From: Chloroflexota bacterium
Lineage (GTDB): Bacteria > Chloroflexota > Limnocylindria > Limnocylindrales > CSP1-4
NCBI GenBank assembly: GCA_016875645.1
Contig: VGPE01000053.1
Span: 1-14,007, forward strand
Direction of reading: 5' to 3'
Length of the DNA: 14,007 nt
This document shows, in pieces, positions 1-8,456 of this stretch; within the stretch, counting starts at the first letter, position 1; the number at the start of each line of letters is the position of its first letter. The notes below the pieces were generated by a model. It was not told the origin of the DNA. It did no database searches and saw nothing but the letters and a program-made list of their open reading frames with translations. Position numbers and translations under genes: made by a program.

Positions 1-32
1 GCATGTGCCGCACGCCAGCACCGCGTGGCAGT

Positions 33-59
33 CCGGTCGTGCATGCGGCGCACGACCGG
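33..59 (-). terminator. Hairpin just downstream of ispG, possible terminator
   Basis: A perfect 10-bp inverted repeat (arms 33-42 and 50-59, 7-nt loop) begins about 15 nt after the ispG stop codon. No T-rich run follows it on the minus strand, so it is not a classical intrinsic terminator. In GC-rich bacteria such bare hairpins often mark operon ends or protect 3' ends, and its place at the end of the long rpsB-ispG run fits that role. The role is inferred; the repeat itself is directly visible. Confidence 0.5.
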
Positions 60-74
60 GTGGCGTCGCCGGAC

Positions 75-1349
75 CTACCCGACGGGTGTCGGCCCGGCGG
101 TGGGCCGCCCGCTGCCCGGCGCCGGGTAGCGGCGATCCACGTAGTCGTCGAGGATCGCGAGGAAGCGCGGCACGATCCCCTCCCCGCGCAGCGTCTCGGC
201 CAGCGCGCCGTCGATGAACACCGGCGCCACCGGCTCCTCGAACGTCCCCGGCAGCGAGATGCCGACATCGGCGTGCTTGGATTCGCCGGGCCCGTTCACG
301 ACGCAGCCCATCACCGCCACTCGCAGGTTCTCGACGCCCGTGTGGGTCGCCTTCCAGGTCGGCATCTGCTCGCGCAGGTAACCCTGGATGTCCTGCGCCA
401 TCTCCTGGAAGAACGTGGACGTGGTCCGTCCGCAGCCCGGGCACGCCGAGACCTGGGGCATGAACGAGCGGAGCCCCATCGACTGGAGGATCTGCTGGGC
501 GACCTCCACCTCCTCGGTGCGCGGCGCGCCCGGGGCAGGCGTGAGCGAGACCCGGATCGTGTCGCCGATCCCCTCCTGCAGCAGGATCGCGAGGCCCGCG
601 GTCGAGGACACGATGCCCTTCGTGCCCATCCCCGCCTCTGTCAGGCCCAGGTGGAGCGGGAGGTCGGTGCGCGCGGCCAGCCGCCGGTAGACCTCCACCA
701 GATCCTGGACTCCCGACACCTTCGCCGAGAGGATGATCCGGTCGTGTCCGAGGCCGGTCGCTTCGGCCAGCTCGGCCGACCGGATCGCGCTCTCCACCAT
801 GGCGTCGATGAGCACGTCGCGCGCGTCGCGCGGCGACGCCGAACGGGCGTTGGCGTCCATCAAGTCGGTCAGCAGCTGCTGGTCCAGCGAGCCCCAGTTG
901 ACCCCGATGCGGACCGGCTTGTCGTTCTCGATTGCGACCCGGACGATCGTTGCGAAGTGCTCGTCGCGGCGTCTGGCCCCCACGTTGCCCGGGTTGATCC
1001 GGTACTTGTCGAGCAGTCTCGCCGCCTCGGGGTACTTCGTGAGCAACAGGTGCCCGTTGTAGTGGAAGTCGCCGACGATGGGCACCGACACGCCCAGGCC
1101 GTGGAGACGCGCCACGATGCCGGGCACCGCGGCCGCCGCTGCCTCCGTGTTGACCGTGACCCGGACGATCTCCGAGCCGGCGTGCGCGAGTTGCGCGACC
1201 TGGAGCGCGGTCGCGTCAGGGTCCGCGGTGTCGGTGTTGGTCATCGACTGAACGACGACCGGGTGTGCGCTCCCGACGGGGACGCCACCGACGCGGACCG
1301 TGACGGTGGCGCGCCGCGATGGCAGGGCCGCGGCCGCGGCTTCGGTCAT
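75..1349 (-). CDS. ispG: 4-hydroxy-3-methylbut-2-en-1-yl diphosphate synthase (IspG/GcpE)
   Basis: This gene encodes the cytosolic 4Fe-4S enzyme that reductively converts methylerythritol cyclodiphosphate to HMBPP, the next-to-last step of the MEP isoprenoid pathway. The 424-aa product has the expected TIM-barrel start (VVVQSMTNTDT near residues 31-41) and a C-terminal cluster domain. The three cluster cysteines are visible as CPGC (C303 and C306) and C349 in the GCVVNGPGE motif, which also carries the conserved glutamate E356. The ATG at 1349 was chosen because the protein then starts in the family's usual place and the start overlaps the rseP stop by 4 nt (ATGA). A start 33 nt further upstream is open but would run deeper into rseP. 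It is the last gene of the long operon and shares the MEP pathway with dxr two genes upstream. The C-terminal dozen residues are Pro/Gly-rich and look unstructured. Confidence 0.96.
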   Translation of the reverse strand: MTEAAAAALPSRRATVTVRVGGVPVGSAHPVVVQSMTNTDTADPDATALQVAQLAHAGSEIVRVTVNTEAAAAAVPGIVARLHGLGVSVPIVGDFHYNGHLLLTKYPEAARLLDKYRINPGNVGARRRDEHFATIVRVAIENDKPVRIGVNWGSLDQQLLTDLMDANARSASPRDARDVLIDAMVESAIRSAELAEATGLGHDRIILSAKVSGVQDLVEVYRRLAARTDLPLHLGLTEAGMGTKGIVSSTAGLAILLQEGIGDTIRVSLTPAPGAPRTEEVEVAQQILQSMGLRSFMPQVSACPGCGRTTSTFFQEMAQDIQGYLREQMPTWKATHTGVENLRVAVMGCVVNGPGESKHADVGISLPGTFEEPVAPVFIDGALAETLRGEGIVPRFLAILDDYVDRRYPAPGSGRPTAGPTPVG

Positions 1350-2437
1350 TGGCCGCCGCCCAGGCGCACGATATCGAACCAAGTGATCCAGATGAGGAAC
1401 GCGAACAGGAAGCAGAAGCCCACGAGGTAGGTCAGCCGCTCTGCCTGGAGGCTCACCCGCCGGCCCACGATGCCCTTGATCACAAGCATCAGCATGCGGC
1501 CCCCGTCGAGCGGCGGGAACGGCAGGATGTTCACCAGCGCAAGGTTCGCCGACAGGATGGCGGCAAGGTAGAGCGTGGCGATGGGGCCGGCCTGCCAGAA
1601 CACGTCGCCCACCTGCACGGCGATGCCGACCGGCCCGGCAGCCGGGGGCGCCTCGGTGGGCCGGGTGGCGATGGAGGACGCGATCTGGCCGAGGCCGTCG
1701 ACGATCAGCCGGAGTGCGTCGCCCGTGCGATGCGCGCCGGTGGTGACCGCGTCAACCGGGGAACGCGTGAAGGAGACCGACGAGAGGCGGAAGGTGAGGT
1801 TGGCCACCCCCAGGGCGCCTCGCGTCGCGTCGATCTGGTCGGGTGTTCGAAGGGTGACGCGCAAGTCCTCCCGGCGGCCGTCGGCGTGCAGCACACCCAG
1901 GACGACCTCCTGGCCGGCGCGCCGGCGAAGCTCCGCGACCATCGGCTCGGGCCCGTCGAACTGGTCGAAATAGCGTCCGCCGATCGTCAGGATCGCGTCA
2001 CCGGGCGCAAGCCCGGCCTCGAGCGCCGGAGAATCCGGCTGTACCGAGCCGATCGAGAGCACCGCGGCGCTGGTCGGCAGCCAGGAGATCGTCACGAAGA
2101 TCGTCAGCGCGAGCAGGACGTTCATCGCAACCCCTGCAACGAGCACGATCTGCTTGGTCAGGAACGGCGCCCGGACGAAGGAGCGCGGATCGTCGGAGTC
2201 GCCGTCCTCGCCCTCGAGGCGGACGAATCCGCCGATCGGCAGCCAGTTGAGCGTGTAGAGCGTCTCGCCGTGCGAGCTGAGCACCCTCGCGCGGGGCGGG
2301 AAGCCGATCCCGAACTCGCGCACGCGGATGCCGGCCAGGCGCGCCACGACGAAGTGCCCGAGCTCGTGGATCACGACGAGGATCCCGAGCATGGCGAGGA
2401 AGATCACGACCGTGATCAGCGCTTGGACGAATTCCAT
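1346..2437 (-). CDS. rseP: Site-2 intramembrane zinc metalloprotease, RseP/RasP family
   Basis: A membrane-embedded M50 protease that cleaves transmembrane segments of substrates such as anti-sigma factors, often after a first cut by another protease. The 363-aa protein shows the zinc-binding HELGH motif at residues 24-28 inside the first hydrophobic segment, a second membrane segment near 95-120, a single PDZ domain at about 122-200, and the second active-site motif NILPFPPLDGGR at 303-314, followed by a final membrane helix at about 336-355. The length fits the single-PDZ type rather than the two-PDZ E. coli protein. The ATG at 2437 shares one base with the dxr stop (TGATG), which implies coupled translation; a GGAG lies about 10 nt upstream. 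Its place between dxr and ispG is the common arrangement in many phyla. The substrate cannot be told from this window. Confidence 0.94.
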   Translation of the reverse strand: MEFVQALITVVIFLAMLGILVVIHELGHFVVARLAGIRVREFGIGFPPRARVLSSHGETLYTLNWLPIGGFVRLEGEDGDSDDPRSFVRAPFLTKQIVLVAGVAMNVLLALTIFVTISWLPTSAAVLSIGSVQPDSPALEAGLAPGDAILTIGGRYFDQFDGPEPMVAELRRRAGQEVVLGVLHADGRREDLRVTLRTPDQIDATRGALGVANLTFRLSSVSFTRSPVDAVTTGAHRTGDALRLIVDGLGQIASSIATRPTEAPPAAGPVGIAVQVGDVFWQAGPIATLYLAAILSANLALVNILPFPPLDGGRMLMLVIKGIVGRRVSLQAERLTYLVGFCFLFAFLIWITWFDIVRLGGGQ

Positions 2438-3648
2438 CAGGAGACGGCTCCGAGCGGAAGGGTGGCGAAGGTCGCACGAACGTCCGCGTCCAGCTCGCCG
2501 AGCTGGTCGACGTCAGGCGGTGAGACGTCGAACCGGGCGTACCGGTTCACGGCGGCTTCGAGAAGCCGCGGGATGCCGTCGAAGGTCAGCGATCCGGCGA
2601 GAAACCGCGCTACAGCGACCTCGTCAGCGCAGATCAGCGCTGCGGTCGCCCACGGCCCGGCAAGTGCGGCCTCGCGCGCCACCCGCAGCGCAGGGAAGCG
2701 CGCTTCGTCGGGCGCCTCGAAATCCAGGCGCCGGGCGGCGAGCAGGTCGGCCGGGGCCGCGGGCGAGGGGGCCCGCTCCGGATACGTGAGTGCGTATTGG
2801 ATGGGGAGTCGCATGTCGGGGGTTCCCAGCTGGGCCTTGAGCGATCCGTCGACGAACCGCACGGCCGAGTGGACGACGCTCTGGGGATGGATGACGACCT
2901 CGATGGCGTCGTAGCCGACATCGTAGAGCCAATGCGCCTCGATCACCTCCAGGCCCTTGTTTGCCAGCGTGGCGGAGTCGATCGTGATCTTGGCGCCCAT
3001 CTGCCACGTCGGGTGGCGGAGGGCCTGCGCGACCGTGACCGCAGCGAGCTCGGCGGGGCTGGCCGTGCGGAACGGCCCACCCGACGCGGTGAGGATCAAC
3101 CGCTCCACGGCTCGCGCAGGCTCGCCGACGAGGCACTGCCAGATCGCCGAGTGCTCCGAGTCGATCGGGCGCAGCCAGGCCAGGGCGTCCGCGGCCGAGG
3201 ACGACACCCCCACCGGGCGGCGCGCGTCCGCGAGCGCGCGCGCGAGCGGCATCACGAGGTGCCCGCCCGCGACGAGCGTCTCCTTGTTGGCGGTCGCCAC
3301 CACCTTGCCGGCAGCCAGGGCGGCCAGCACCGCCCGCAGGCTGACCAGGCCTCCGGTTGCGACGATCACGAGGTCGACGTCGTCAGCCGCGGCGATCTCG
3401 ACCAGTGGGGCTGCCTCGTCCCCGGCCAGGACGGAACGAGCCGGGCGCAGCTGGGCGACCTGCTCCTCGAGCAGGGCCTGGTTGCGGCCGGCGGCGAGCG
3501 CGACCAGCTCGAACCGGTCCGGGTGGGCCGCGAGAACCTCGAGCGCCTGGCGGCCGATCGAGCCCGTGGATCCGAGCACGGCGACGCGGCGGCGCGCCGC
3601 GTCCGGCGGCTGCCCCACCGACGGCTCAGCGGACGAAGGCAAACGCAT
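2437..3648 (-). CDS. dxr: 1-deoxy-D-xylulose 5-phosphate reductoisomerase (Dxr/IspC)
   Basis: This enzyme carries out the first committed step of the MEP pathway, the NADPH- and metal-dependent rearrangement and reduction of DXP to MEP. The 403-aa product has the nucleotide-binding GSTGSIG motif at 26-32, ATANKE at 118-123, the metal-binding DSEH at 163-166, the flexible active-site loop ASGGPFR at 188-194, and the highly conserved block from TWQMGAKITIDSATLANKGL (214-233) to HPQSVVHS. Compared with the E. coli enzyme from memory, about 16 extra residues lie just before DSEH, at roughly 143-158. The ATG at 3648 overlaps the cdsA end by 23 nt. A GTG at 3618, eight nt after the cdsA stop, would give a shorter 393-aa protein. 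Neither start has a clear Shine-Dalgarno sequence, so the start remains open. Confidence 0.95.
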   Translation of the reverse strand: MRLPSSAEPSVGQPPDAARRRVAVLGSTGSIGRQALEVLAAHPDRFELVALAAGRNQALLEEQVAQLRPARSVLAGDEAAPLVEIAAADDVDLVIVATGGLVSLRAVLAALAAGKVVATANKETLVAGGHLVMPLARALADARRPVGVSSSAADALAWLRPIDSEHSAIWQCLVGEPARAVERLILTASGGPFRTASPAELAAVTVAQALRHPTWQMGAKITIDSATLANKGLEVIEAHWLYDVGYDAIEVVIHPQSVVHSAVRFVDGSLKAQLGTPDMRLPIQYALTYPERAPSPAAPADLLAARRLDFEAPDEARFPALRVAREAALAGPWATAALICADEVAVARFLAGSLTFDGIPRLLEAAVNRYARFDVSPPDVDQLGELDADVRATFATLPLGAVS

Positions 3649-4456
3649 ACAGCGTCACGACCGGCGCCGCGAACAGGAACGAATCGATCCGGTCGAGGAT
3701 GCCCCCGTGGCCCGGGATCAGCGTGCCGGAGTCCTTCGCGCCCGCCGCCCGCTTGAGCATCGATTCGGCGAGGTCGCCGGCCTGCGCTGCGAGCCCAAGG
3801 AGGGGGCCCAACAGCAGTCCCCCAGGCCAGGGCTCTCCGAGCGCCCATAGCCCGGCCACCGCAACAAGGGTGGCGCCGACGAGTCCGCCGGCCACCCCCT
3901 CCAGCGTCTTCGAGGCCGAGAGATGGGTGAGGAACCGGTGGCGCCCGAACCGGCGACCGACGAGATACGCGCCCGTGTCGAATGCCCAGACCGCGAGCAC
4001 CAGCAGCAGGACCCAGCCACGCTCCGCGCCGAACGACGCTGCCGGCGCGCCGGGAGGCAGGGCGGGCACAATTTCGCCCAGGCGGATGACGAAGGCGAGA
4101 AGCCCGACGTAGAGAGCCCCGAAGGTCGTCGCAGCCCAGGTCGAGAGCCCGACGCGCGGATCGGGCCTCGAGAAGGCGCCGGCCGCGATCAGGATCAACG
4201 CCACCGCGGTGAGGAGCAGGCCCGTTCCGGCCAGCTGGGTCGCGGCGGCCGCGTCGACGACGATCGCCAGGGCGGCCGCGAGGCCGAGGACCGGCAGGAC
4301 CCCATACCCTGCGTCCCGCAGGAGGCGGAACGCCTCGAGGGAACCGAGCACCACCATGAGCCCGATCAGCAGCGACAGCCACGGGTTGCCCAGCACGATC
4401 ACCAGGACGAGCGGCGGAACGAAGATCGCCGCGCTCAACGCTCGCTCACGCAGCAC
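3626..4456 (-). CDS. cdsA: Phosphatidate cytidylyltransferase (CDP-diacylglycerol synthase)
   Basis: An integral membrane enzyme that makes CDP-diacylglycerol from phosphatidic acid and CTP, the branch point for bacterial phospholipids. The 276-aa protein is almost wholly hydrophobic, with several (about eight) predicted membrane segments. It carries the full family signature near the C-terminus (232-259): S-x-L-K-R, then K-D, then PGHGG and DRID with the metal-binding aspartates. The start is a GTG at 4456, giving the usual MLRxRxxSA opening. No good Shine-Dalgarno sequence is visible, and the gene starts 21 nt after the uppS stop, so translation may depend on the upstream gene. The order uppS-cdsA-dxr-rseP is a classic cluster that links lipid carrier, phospholipid and isoprenoid supply. 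Confidence 0.95.
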   Translation of the reverse strand: MLRERALSAAIFVPPLVLVIVLGNPWLSLLIGLMVVLGSLEAFRLLRDAGYGVLPVLGLAAALAIVVDAAAATQLAGTGLLLTAVALILIAAGAFSRPDPRVGLSTWAATTFGALYVGLLAFVIRLGEIVPALPPGAPAASFGAERGWVLLLVLAVWAFDTGAYLVGRRFGRHRFLTHLSASKTLEGVAGGLVGATLVAVAGLWALGEPWPGGLLLGPLLGLAAQAGDLAESMLKRAAGAKDSGTLIPGHGGILDRIDSFLFAAPVVTLYAFAFVR

Positions 4457-4477
4457 GGCGGCGCCCCGCGGCCGTCG

Positions 4478-5287
4478 TCAGCGGCCGAAGCGGCGGGTGC
4501 GGCCCGCGAACTCGAGCAGCGCGTTGTCGAAGGCATCCGGCCCGAAGTCGGGCCAGAGCTCGTCGGAGGAATAGAACTCCGCATATGCCGACTGCCAGAT
4601 CAGGAAGTTGCTGAGGCGCTGCTCGCCTCCAGTCCGGATCACGAGGTCCGGATCCGGCTGGCCGGCCGTGTAGAGCGCGGCCGCGATCGCGGCCTCGTCG
4701 ATCTCGTCGGCCGGGACGCGGCTGGCGGCAAGCCGCCGGAAGGCGTCCACCAGCTCGATCCGGCCCGCGTAGTTGAATGCGATGTTCAGCGTGAGCCGCG
4801 TCCCGCCCGCGGTGGCCTCAAGCGCTTCGGCAATGGAGCTGCGCGTCTCGGGCGGCAGCTCGCCCAGCCGGCCGAGCAGCAGGACGCGCACGCCCTGCGC
4901 CCGCAGCTCGTCGGTCTCGGCGCGGATCGTGTGCTCGAGCAGCGTGAAGAGGCCCGAAACCTCGGCGTCGGAGCGCGCCCAGTTCTCGCGGCTGAAGGCG
5001 TAGAGCGAGAGGATCGGCACGCCGCGCCGCACGACGTGCTTGAGCAGCGCGCGAATGGCCTCGACGCCGGCAGCATGGCCCTCGAGCTCGGTCAGCCCGT
5101 TGCGCCGCGCCCAGCGGCGGTTGCCGTCCATGATGACCGCGACGTGGCGGGGCAGTTCGTCCGGCGACAGGATCAGTTCGAGCGGCGTGCGGGACGCCGA
5201 CGCACGCTCCTCTTCGAGCGCGTCACTCGCGGCGCGGTGCGCGATCGGCGGCGCGTCGGTCGGGCGCGCGAGAGGTGCCCGGGCCAC
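4478..5287 (-). CDS. uppS: Isoprenyl transferase (undecaprenyl diphosphate synthase, UppS)
   Basis: A cis-prenyltransferase that extends farnesyl diphosphate with isopentenyl diphosphate to the C55 carrier lipid used for peptidoglycan and other wall polymers. The 269-aa product shows the catalytic and magnesium-binding HVAVIMDGNRRWA block (D54), AFSRENW at 97-103, and the C-terminal RTGGEQRLSNF and YAEFYSSDELWPDF motifs needed for substrate binding and dimer contact. The chosen start is the GTG at 5287, which shares one base with the frr stop (TAGTG); an AGGAGGT lies 12 nt upstream inside the frr end. This leaves about 45 residues before the core, around 30 more than usual, rich in Ala and Arg and probably disordered. 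The frame stays open far upstream through frr, but that part is only the frr shadow. The exact product chain length cannot be read from sequence. Confidence 0.94.
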   Translation of the reverse strand: MARAPLARPTDAPPIAHRAASDALEEERASASRTPLELILSPDELPRHVAVIMDGNRRWARRNGLTELEGHAAGVEAIRALLKHVVRRGVPILSLYAFSRENWARSDAEVSGLFTLLEHTIRAETDELRAQGVRVLLLGRLGELPPETRSSIAEALEATAGGTRLTLNIAFNYAGRIELVDAFRRLAASRVPADEIDEAAIAAALYTAGQPDPDLVIRTGGEQRLSNFLIWQSAYAEFYSSDELWPDFGPDAFDNALLEFAGRTRRFGR

Positions 5288-5844
5288 TAGACCTCGAGGA
5301 CCTCCTGCTCCTTCCGGGCGCCCGTCTGGTCCACTTCCGCCACGTAGCGGTCGGTCAGGCGCTGGAGGTGCTCGATCTCGCGGTGGGCGGCATCGGTGCC
5401 GACCTGGCCGTCGCGCTCCTCCTTCTTGATCGCGTCCCCCGCTTCGCGCCGCAGGTTGCGGATCTCGACCCGCGCCTCCTCCATGCGCTTGTGGACCTGC
5501 TTGACCAGGTCCCGCCGGCGCTCCTCGGTGAGCAACGGGATGTTGAGACGCACCACCATGCCGTCGACGTTGGGCACCAGGCCGATGTCGCTCTTGAGGA
5601 TCGCCTTCTCGATGGCGCCCAGGACGCTGCGGTCCCACGGCTGGATCATGATCTGATGCGGCTCCGGCACGCTGATGCCCGCGAGCTGGTTGAGCGGCGT
5701 GGACGTCCCGTAGTACTCGACGTGGATCCGCTCGACAAGCGAGGTCGACGCGCGGCCGGTGCGGATCCCCTGCAAGTCGCGCTCCAGGACCTCCACCGCG
5801 CGCGCCATCTTGCGCTCCGCTTCGGAGAGGGCCTCGGTGCTCAT
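5287..5844 (-). CDS. frr: Ribosome recycling factor
   Basis: RRF acts with EF-G to split the post-termination ribosome so that subunits can be reused. The 185-aa product has the exact family length and shows the conserved DLQGIRTGRAS segment near the N-terminus, the domain II motif with YYGTSTPLNQLA, and the C-terminal helix with KQVHKRMEEARVEIRNLRR. The ATG at 5844 overlaps the pyrH stop by 4 nt (ATGA), and a good GGAGGT lies 8 nt upstream, so both coupling and its own ribosome binding site are likely. The order rpsB-tsf-pyrH-frr is one of the most conserved in bacteria. Confidence 0.97.
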   Translation of the reverse strand: MSTEALSEAERKMARAVEVLERDLQGIRTGRASTSLVERIHVEYYGTSTPLNQLAGISVPEPHQIMIQPWDRSVLGAIEKAILKSDIGLVPNVDGMVVRLNIPLLTEERRRDLVKQVHKRMEEARVEIRNLRREAGDAIKKEERDGQVGTDAAHREIEHLQRLTDRYVAEVDQTGARKEQEVLEV

Positions 5845-6670
5845 TCGCCGACACCTCCGCTGGAGGACGAGATCAGGGTGCCGACGCGCTCGCCGGCGGC
5901 GACGCGGGTGATGTTGTCAGCCTGGTTCAGGTCGAAGACCACGATCGGGAGCTCGTTCTCCATGCACAGCGTGACCGCGGTGGCGTCGAGGACCTGCAAC
6001 CGATCGACCAGCAGGTCCGCGTAGTCCAGGCGGTCGTAGCGATGCGCGTTCGGATGGGTGATGGGATCGGAGTCGTACACGCCGTCCACTTTGGTCGCCT
6101 TCAGCAGCACTTCCGCACCGATCTCCACGGCCCGTAGTGCGGCGGCCGTATCGGTCGTGAAGTACGGATTGCCGGTGCCGGCGGCAAAGATGACGACTCG
6201 GCCCTTCTCGAGGTGACGAACCGCCCGCCGGCGGATATACGGCTCCGCGATCTCGTTCATCGCGATGGCGCTCATCACCCGCGTCTGGACGTCTGCGCGC
6301 TCGAGCGCGTCCTGGAGTGCCAGGGCATTCATCACGGTGGCCAGCATGCCGATGTAATCGGCGGTCGCACGATCCATGCCGGTCGCGGCAGCGGCCATGC
6401 CGCGGAAGATGTTGCCGCCCCCTACGACGATGCCGACCTCGACTCCGAGCCGCTGGACCTCGGCAACCTGACGTGCGATGAACGCGCAGAAGGCCGGGTC
6501 AACCCCGAAGGCTCGCGACCCGAGGAGCGCCTCACCGGAGAGCTTGAGCAGGATTCGGTGATAGCGCTGGCCCTCCCGCCTGGGGGCGATCGAATCGGCC
6601 GGCGCCCCGGACGCGGTCACGCCGATCACGGAACGCACTCCGGCGGCCGATTCCGCTGGGGGCCCGTCGC

Positions 6671-6674
<4 letters not shown>
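5841..6674 (-). CDS. pyrH: UMP kinase
   Basis: This bacterial-type UMP kinase phosphorylates UMP to UDP with ATP and is a control point of pyrimidine supply, usually activated by GTP and inhibited by UTP. The amino-acid kinase fold is clear: ILLKLSGEAL at 41-50 binds phosphate, VVGGGNIFRG is at 83-92, DRATADYIGMLATVMNALAL at 101-120 binds UMP, and AAGTGNPYFTTDTAAALRA and KATKVDGVYDSDP follow. The annotated start is a GTG at 6674 that overlaps the tsf stop (GTGA), giving 277 aa with about 36 residues before the usual beginning of the family. A second GTG at 6629 has a GGAG 8 nt upstream and would give 262 aa. No start codon lies close to the usual N-terminus, so some extension is real. Confidence 0.95.
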
Positions 6675-7270
<596 letters not shown>

Positions 7271-7337
7271 TCGTGTCCGTGCTCCCGTCATCTCGCGCTG
7301 GCCGCCGGGGCCGAAGCGCAGGTCGATCTGTCGGGCC

Positions 7338-8294
7338 TCAGCTTCCGATCGTCGCCGACTCGGCTGCGGCGGCCTCGCGGGCCAGCTCCGCGGCGATCTC
7401 GTCGGGTGTCGCCTCGCCGGCCGCCGCAGGGGGCGGCGCGGGGAGATGGGCACCGCCTGGCAGCAACTCCTCCTCGTCCATGTCGGGTTCGAAGGAGAGG
7501 GCGCCGCCGCCGGCCAGGGCGGCCATCAGTTCGTCGCTCGGCGTTTCGGAGAACTCCTGCTCCGCGACGTCCGGCTCGGGCGCCTCAGGTTCGGTCGCGA
7601 GGCGCGATGCCCGCATCTGCTGGCCCTCGATCGCGGCGTCCGCGACGAGCGCTGCGAGCAGCCGGATCGCGCGGATTGCGTCGTCGTTGGCCGGGATGAT
7701 GTAGTCGAGCTCGTCCGGGTCCACGTTGGTGTCGCCCGTACCCGAGATCGGGATCTCGAGCTTGCGTGCCTCCGTGACGGCGATCCGCTCCCGGTGGGGA
7801 TCGATGATGAACACGAGACCCGGCAACCGGCGCATCTTGCGGATGCCGCTGAGCGTGGCCGTGAGCTTGTTGAGCTCCTCGGTCAGCAGCGCCGCCTCCT
7901 TCTTGGGGAGACGCTCGAAGTCACCGGCCTGCTGGCGTGCCTCGAGCTGGTCGAGCAGCCCGATCCGCTTCTTGATGGTGACGAAGTTGGTGAGCATGCC
8001 GCCCAGCCAGCGCTTGTTGACGTACGGCTGCCCTGCGCGCAGCGCCTCCTGGGCGACGGGCTCCTGGGCCTGCTTCTTGGTGCCGATGAAGAGCACGGCC
8101 TCACCCCGGGCGACGGTGTCGCGAACCGCGTCGAGCGCCAGGTCAAGGCGCTTCACGGTCTGGGCGAGGTCGATGATGTGGATCCCGTTGCGCTCCGCGA
8201 AGATGAACGGGCGCATCTTGGGATTCCAGCGACGTGTCTGGTGTCCGAAGTGAACTCCGGCTTCCAGCAACTGCCGCATCGAGACGGACGGCAC
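7338..8294 (-). CDS. rpsB: 30S ribosomal protein S2 with C-terminal acidic extension
   Basis: S2 binds the 30S subunit late in assembly, between head and body, and helps dock S1 where S1 exists. The 318-aa product has all core motifs: MRQLLEAGVHFGHQTRRWNP at 6-25, GTKKQAQ at 71-77, YVNKRWLGGMLTNF at 91-104, FIIDPHRE at 162-169 and DYIIPANDDAIRAI at 197-210. About 85 residues beyond 230 are rich in Ala, Pro, Glu and Asp and lack a fold I recognise; such tails occur on S2 in several high-GC phyla. In the usual hydrophobic strand before DTN this protein reads ISGTGDTN, which is unusual. The GTG at 8294 is firm because a perfect AGGAGGT sits 5 nt upstream. It starts the long operon and is preceded by a promoter and a structured leader. 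Confidence 0.96.
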   Translation of the reverse strand: MPSVSMRQLLEAGVHFGHQTRRWNPKMRPFIFAERNGIHIIDLAQTVKRLDLALDAVRDTVARGEAVLFIGTKKQAQEPVAQEALRAGQPYVNKRWLGGMLTNFVTIKKRIGLLDQLEARQQAGDFERLPKKEAALLTEELNKLTATLSGIRKMRRLPGLVFIIDPHRERIAVTEARKLEIPISGTGDTNVDPDELDYIIPANDDAIRAIRLLAALVADAAIEGQQMRASRLATEPEAPEPDVAEQEFSETPSDELMAALAGGGALSFEPDMDEEELLPGGAHLPAPPPAAAGEATPDEIAAELAREAAAAESATIGS

Positions 8295-8299
8295 GAACA

Positions 8300-8306
8300 A
8301 CCTCCT
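8300..8306 (-). promoter_or_regulatory. Strong ribosome binding site of rpsB
   Basis: The minus strand reads AGGAGGT here, 5 nt before the GTG at 8294. It is the best Shine-Dalgarno match among the genes of this window and fixes the rpsB start, although the open frame continues far upstream. Confidence 0.85.
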
Positions 8307-8345
8307 GTCGGTTTGACCGCCGCGGACCTGGTGATCGGGGACCCG

Positions 8346-8364
8346 GCCCGCGCTGCGCGCGGGC
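8346..8364 (-). other. Stem-loop in the rpsB leader (proximal)
   Basis: A perfect 7-bp GC stem (arms 8346-8352 and 8358-8364) closes a 5-nt loop that reads CGCAG on the minus strand. It lies about 50 nt before the rpsB start. Together with the distal stem at 8436-8452 it makes the 5' leader strongly structured. A role in S2 autoregulation is only a guess based on the known habit of ribosomal protein operons. Confidence 0.45.
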
Positions 8365-8435
8365 ACGGGCACCGTCCCGAACCGATGGGTCACGCGTGAG
8401 TGCTCCGCCGCACCCGGCGACGGGCTTGATCCATT

Positions 8436-8452
8436 CCCGCCTTGCGGGCGGG
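8436..8452 (-). other. Stem-loop at the 5' end of the rpsB transcript (distal)
   Basis: A perfect 6-bp stem (8436-8441 with 8447-8452) closes a loop that reads CGCAA on the minus strand. It sits directly after the predicted -10 element, so the transcript would begin with or within this hairpin. Its loop resembles the CGCAG loop of the proximal stem. It could protect the 5' end or form part of a regulatory leader; no T-run follows, so it is a poor terminator. Confidence 0.4.
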
Positions 8453-8456
8453 CAGG

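Noticed and set aside
3..1430. A 475-codon open frame on the plus strand opposite ispG
   Set aside because: The translation is Arg/Asp/His-rich without any fold or motif, and it lies exactly opposite a clear ispG. Long antisense frames are expected from third-position GC bias.
1319..2914. A 531-codon plus-strand frame opposite rseP and dxr
   Set aside because: It has low-complexity charged composition and no family resemblance, and both genes on the other strand are certain.
3923..5290. A 455-codon plus-strand frame opposite cdsA and uppS
   Set aside because: Same shadow pattern: Glu/Arg/Gln-rich, no domain, no ribosome binding site context.
5288..5854. Upstream extension of the uppS frame through frr, and similar extensions of rpsB to 8870 and rplS to 11160
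   Set aside because: These overlap certain genes in another frame, have shadow-type composition, and well-placed GTG starts exist at 5287, 8294 and 10263.
7271..7453. N-terminal extension of EF-Ts by 61 residues
   Set aside because: The extension is Arg/Pro/Ser-rich and overlaps the end of rpsB, while ATG at 7270 gives the canonical MATIT start.
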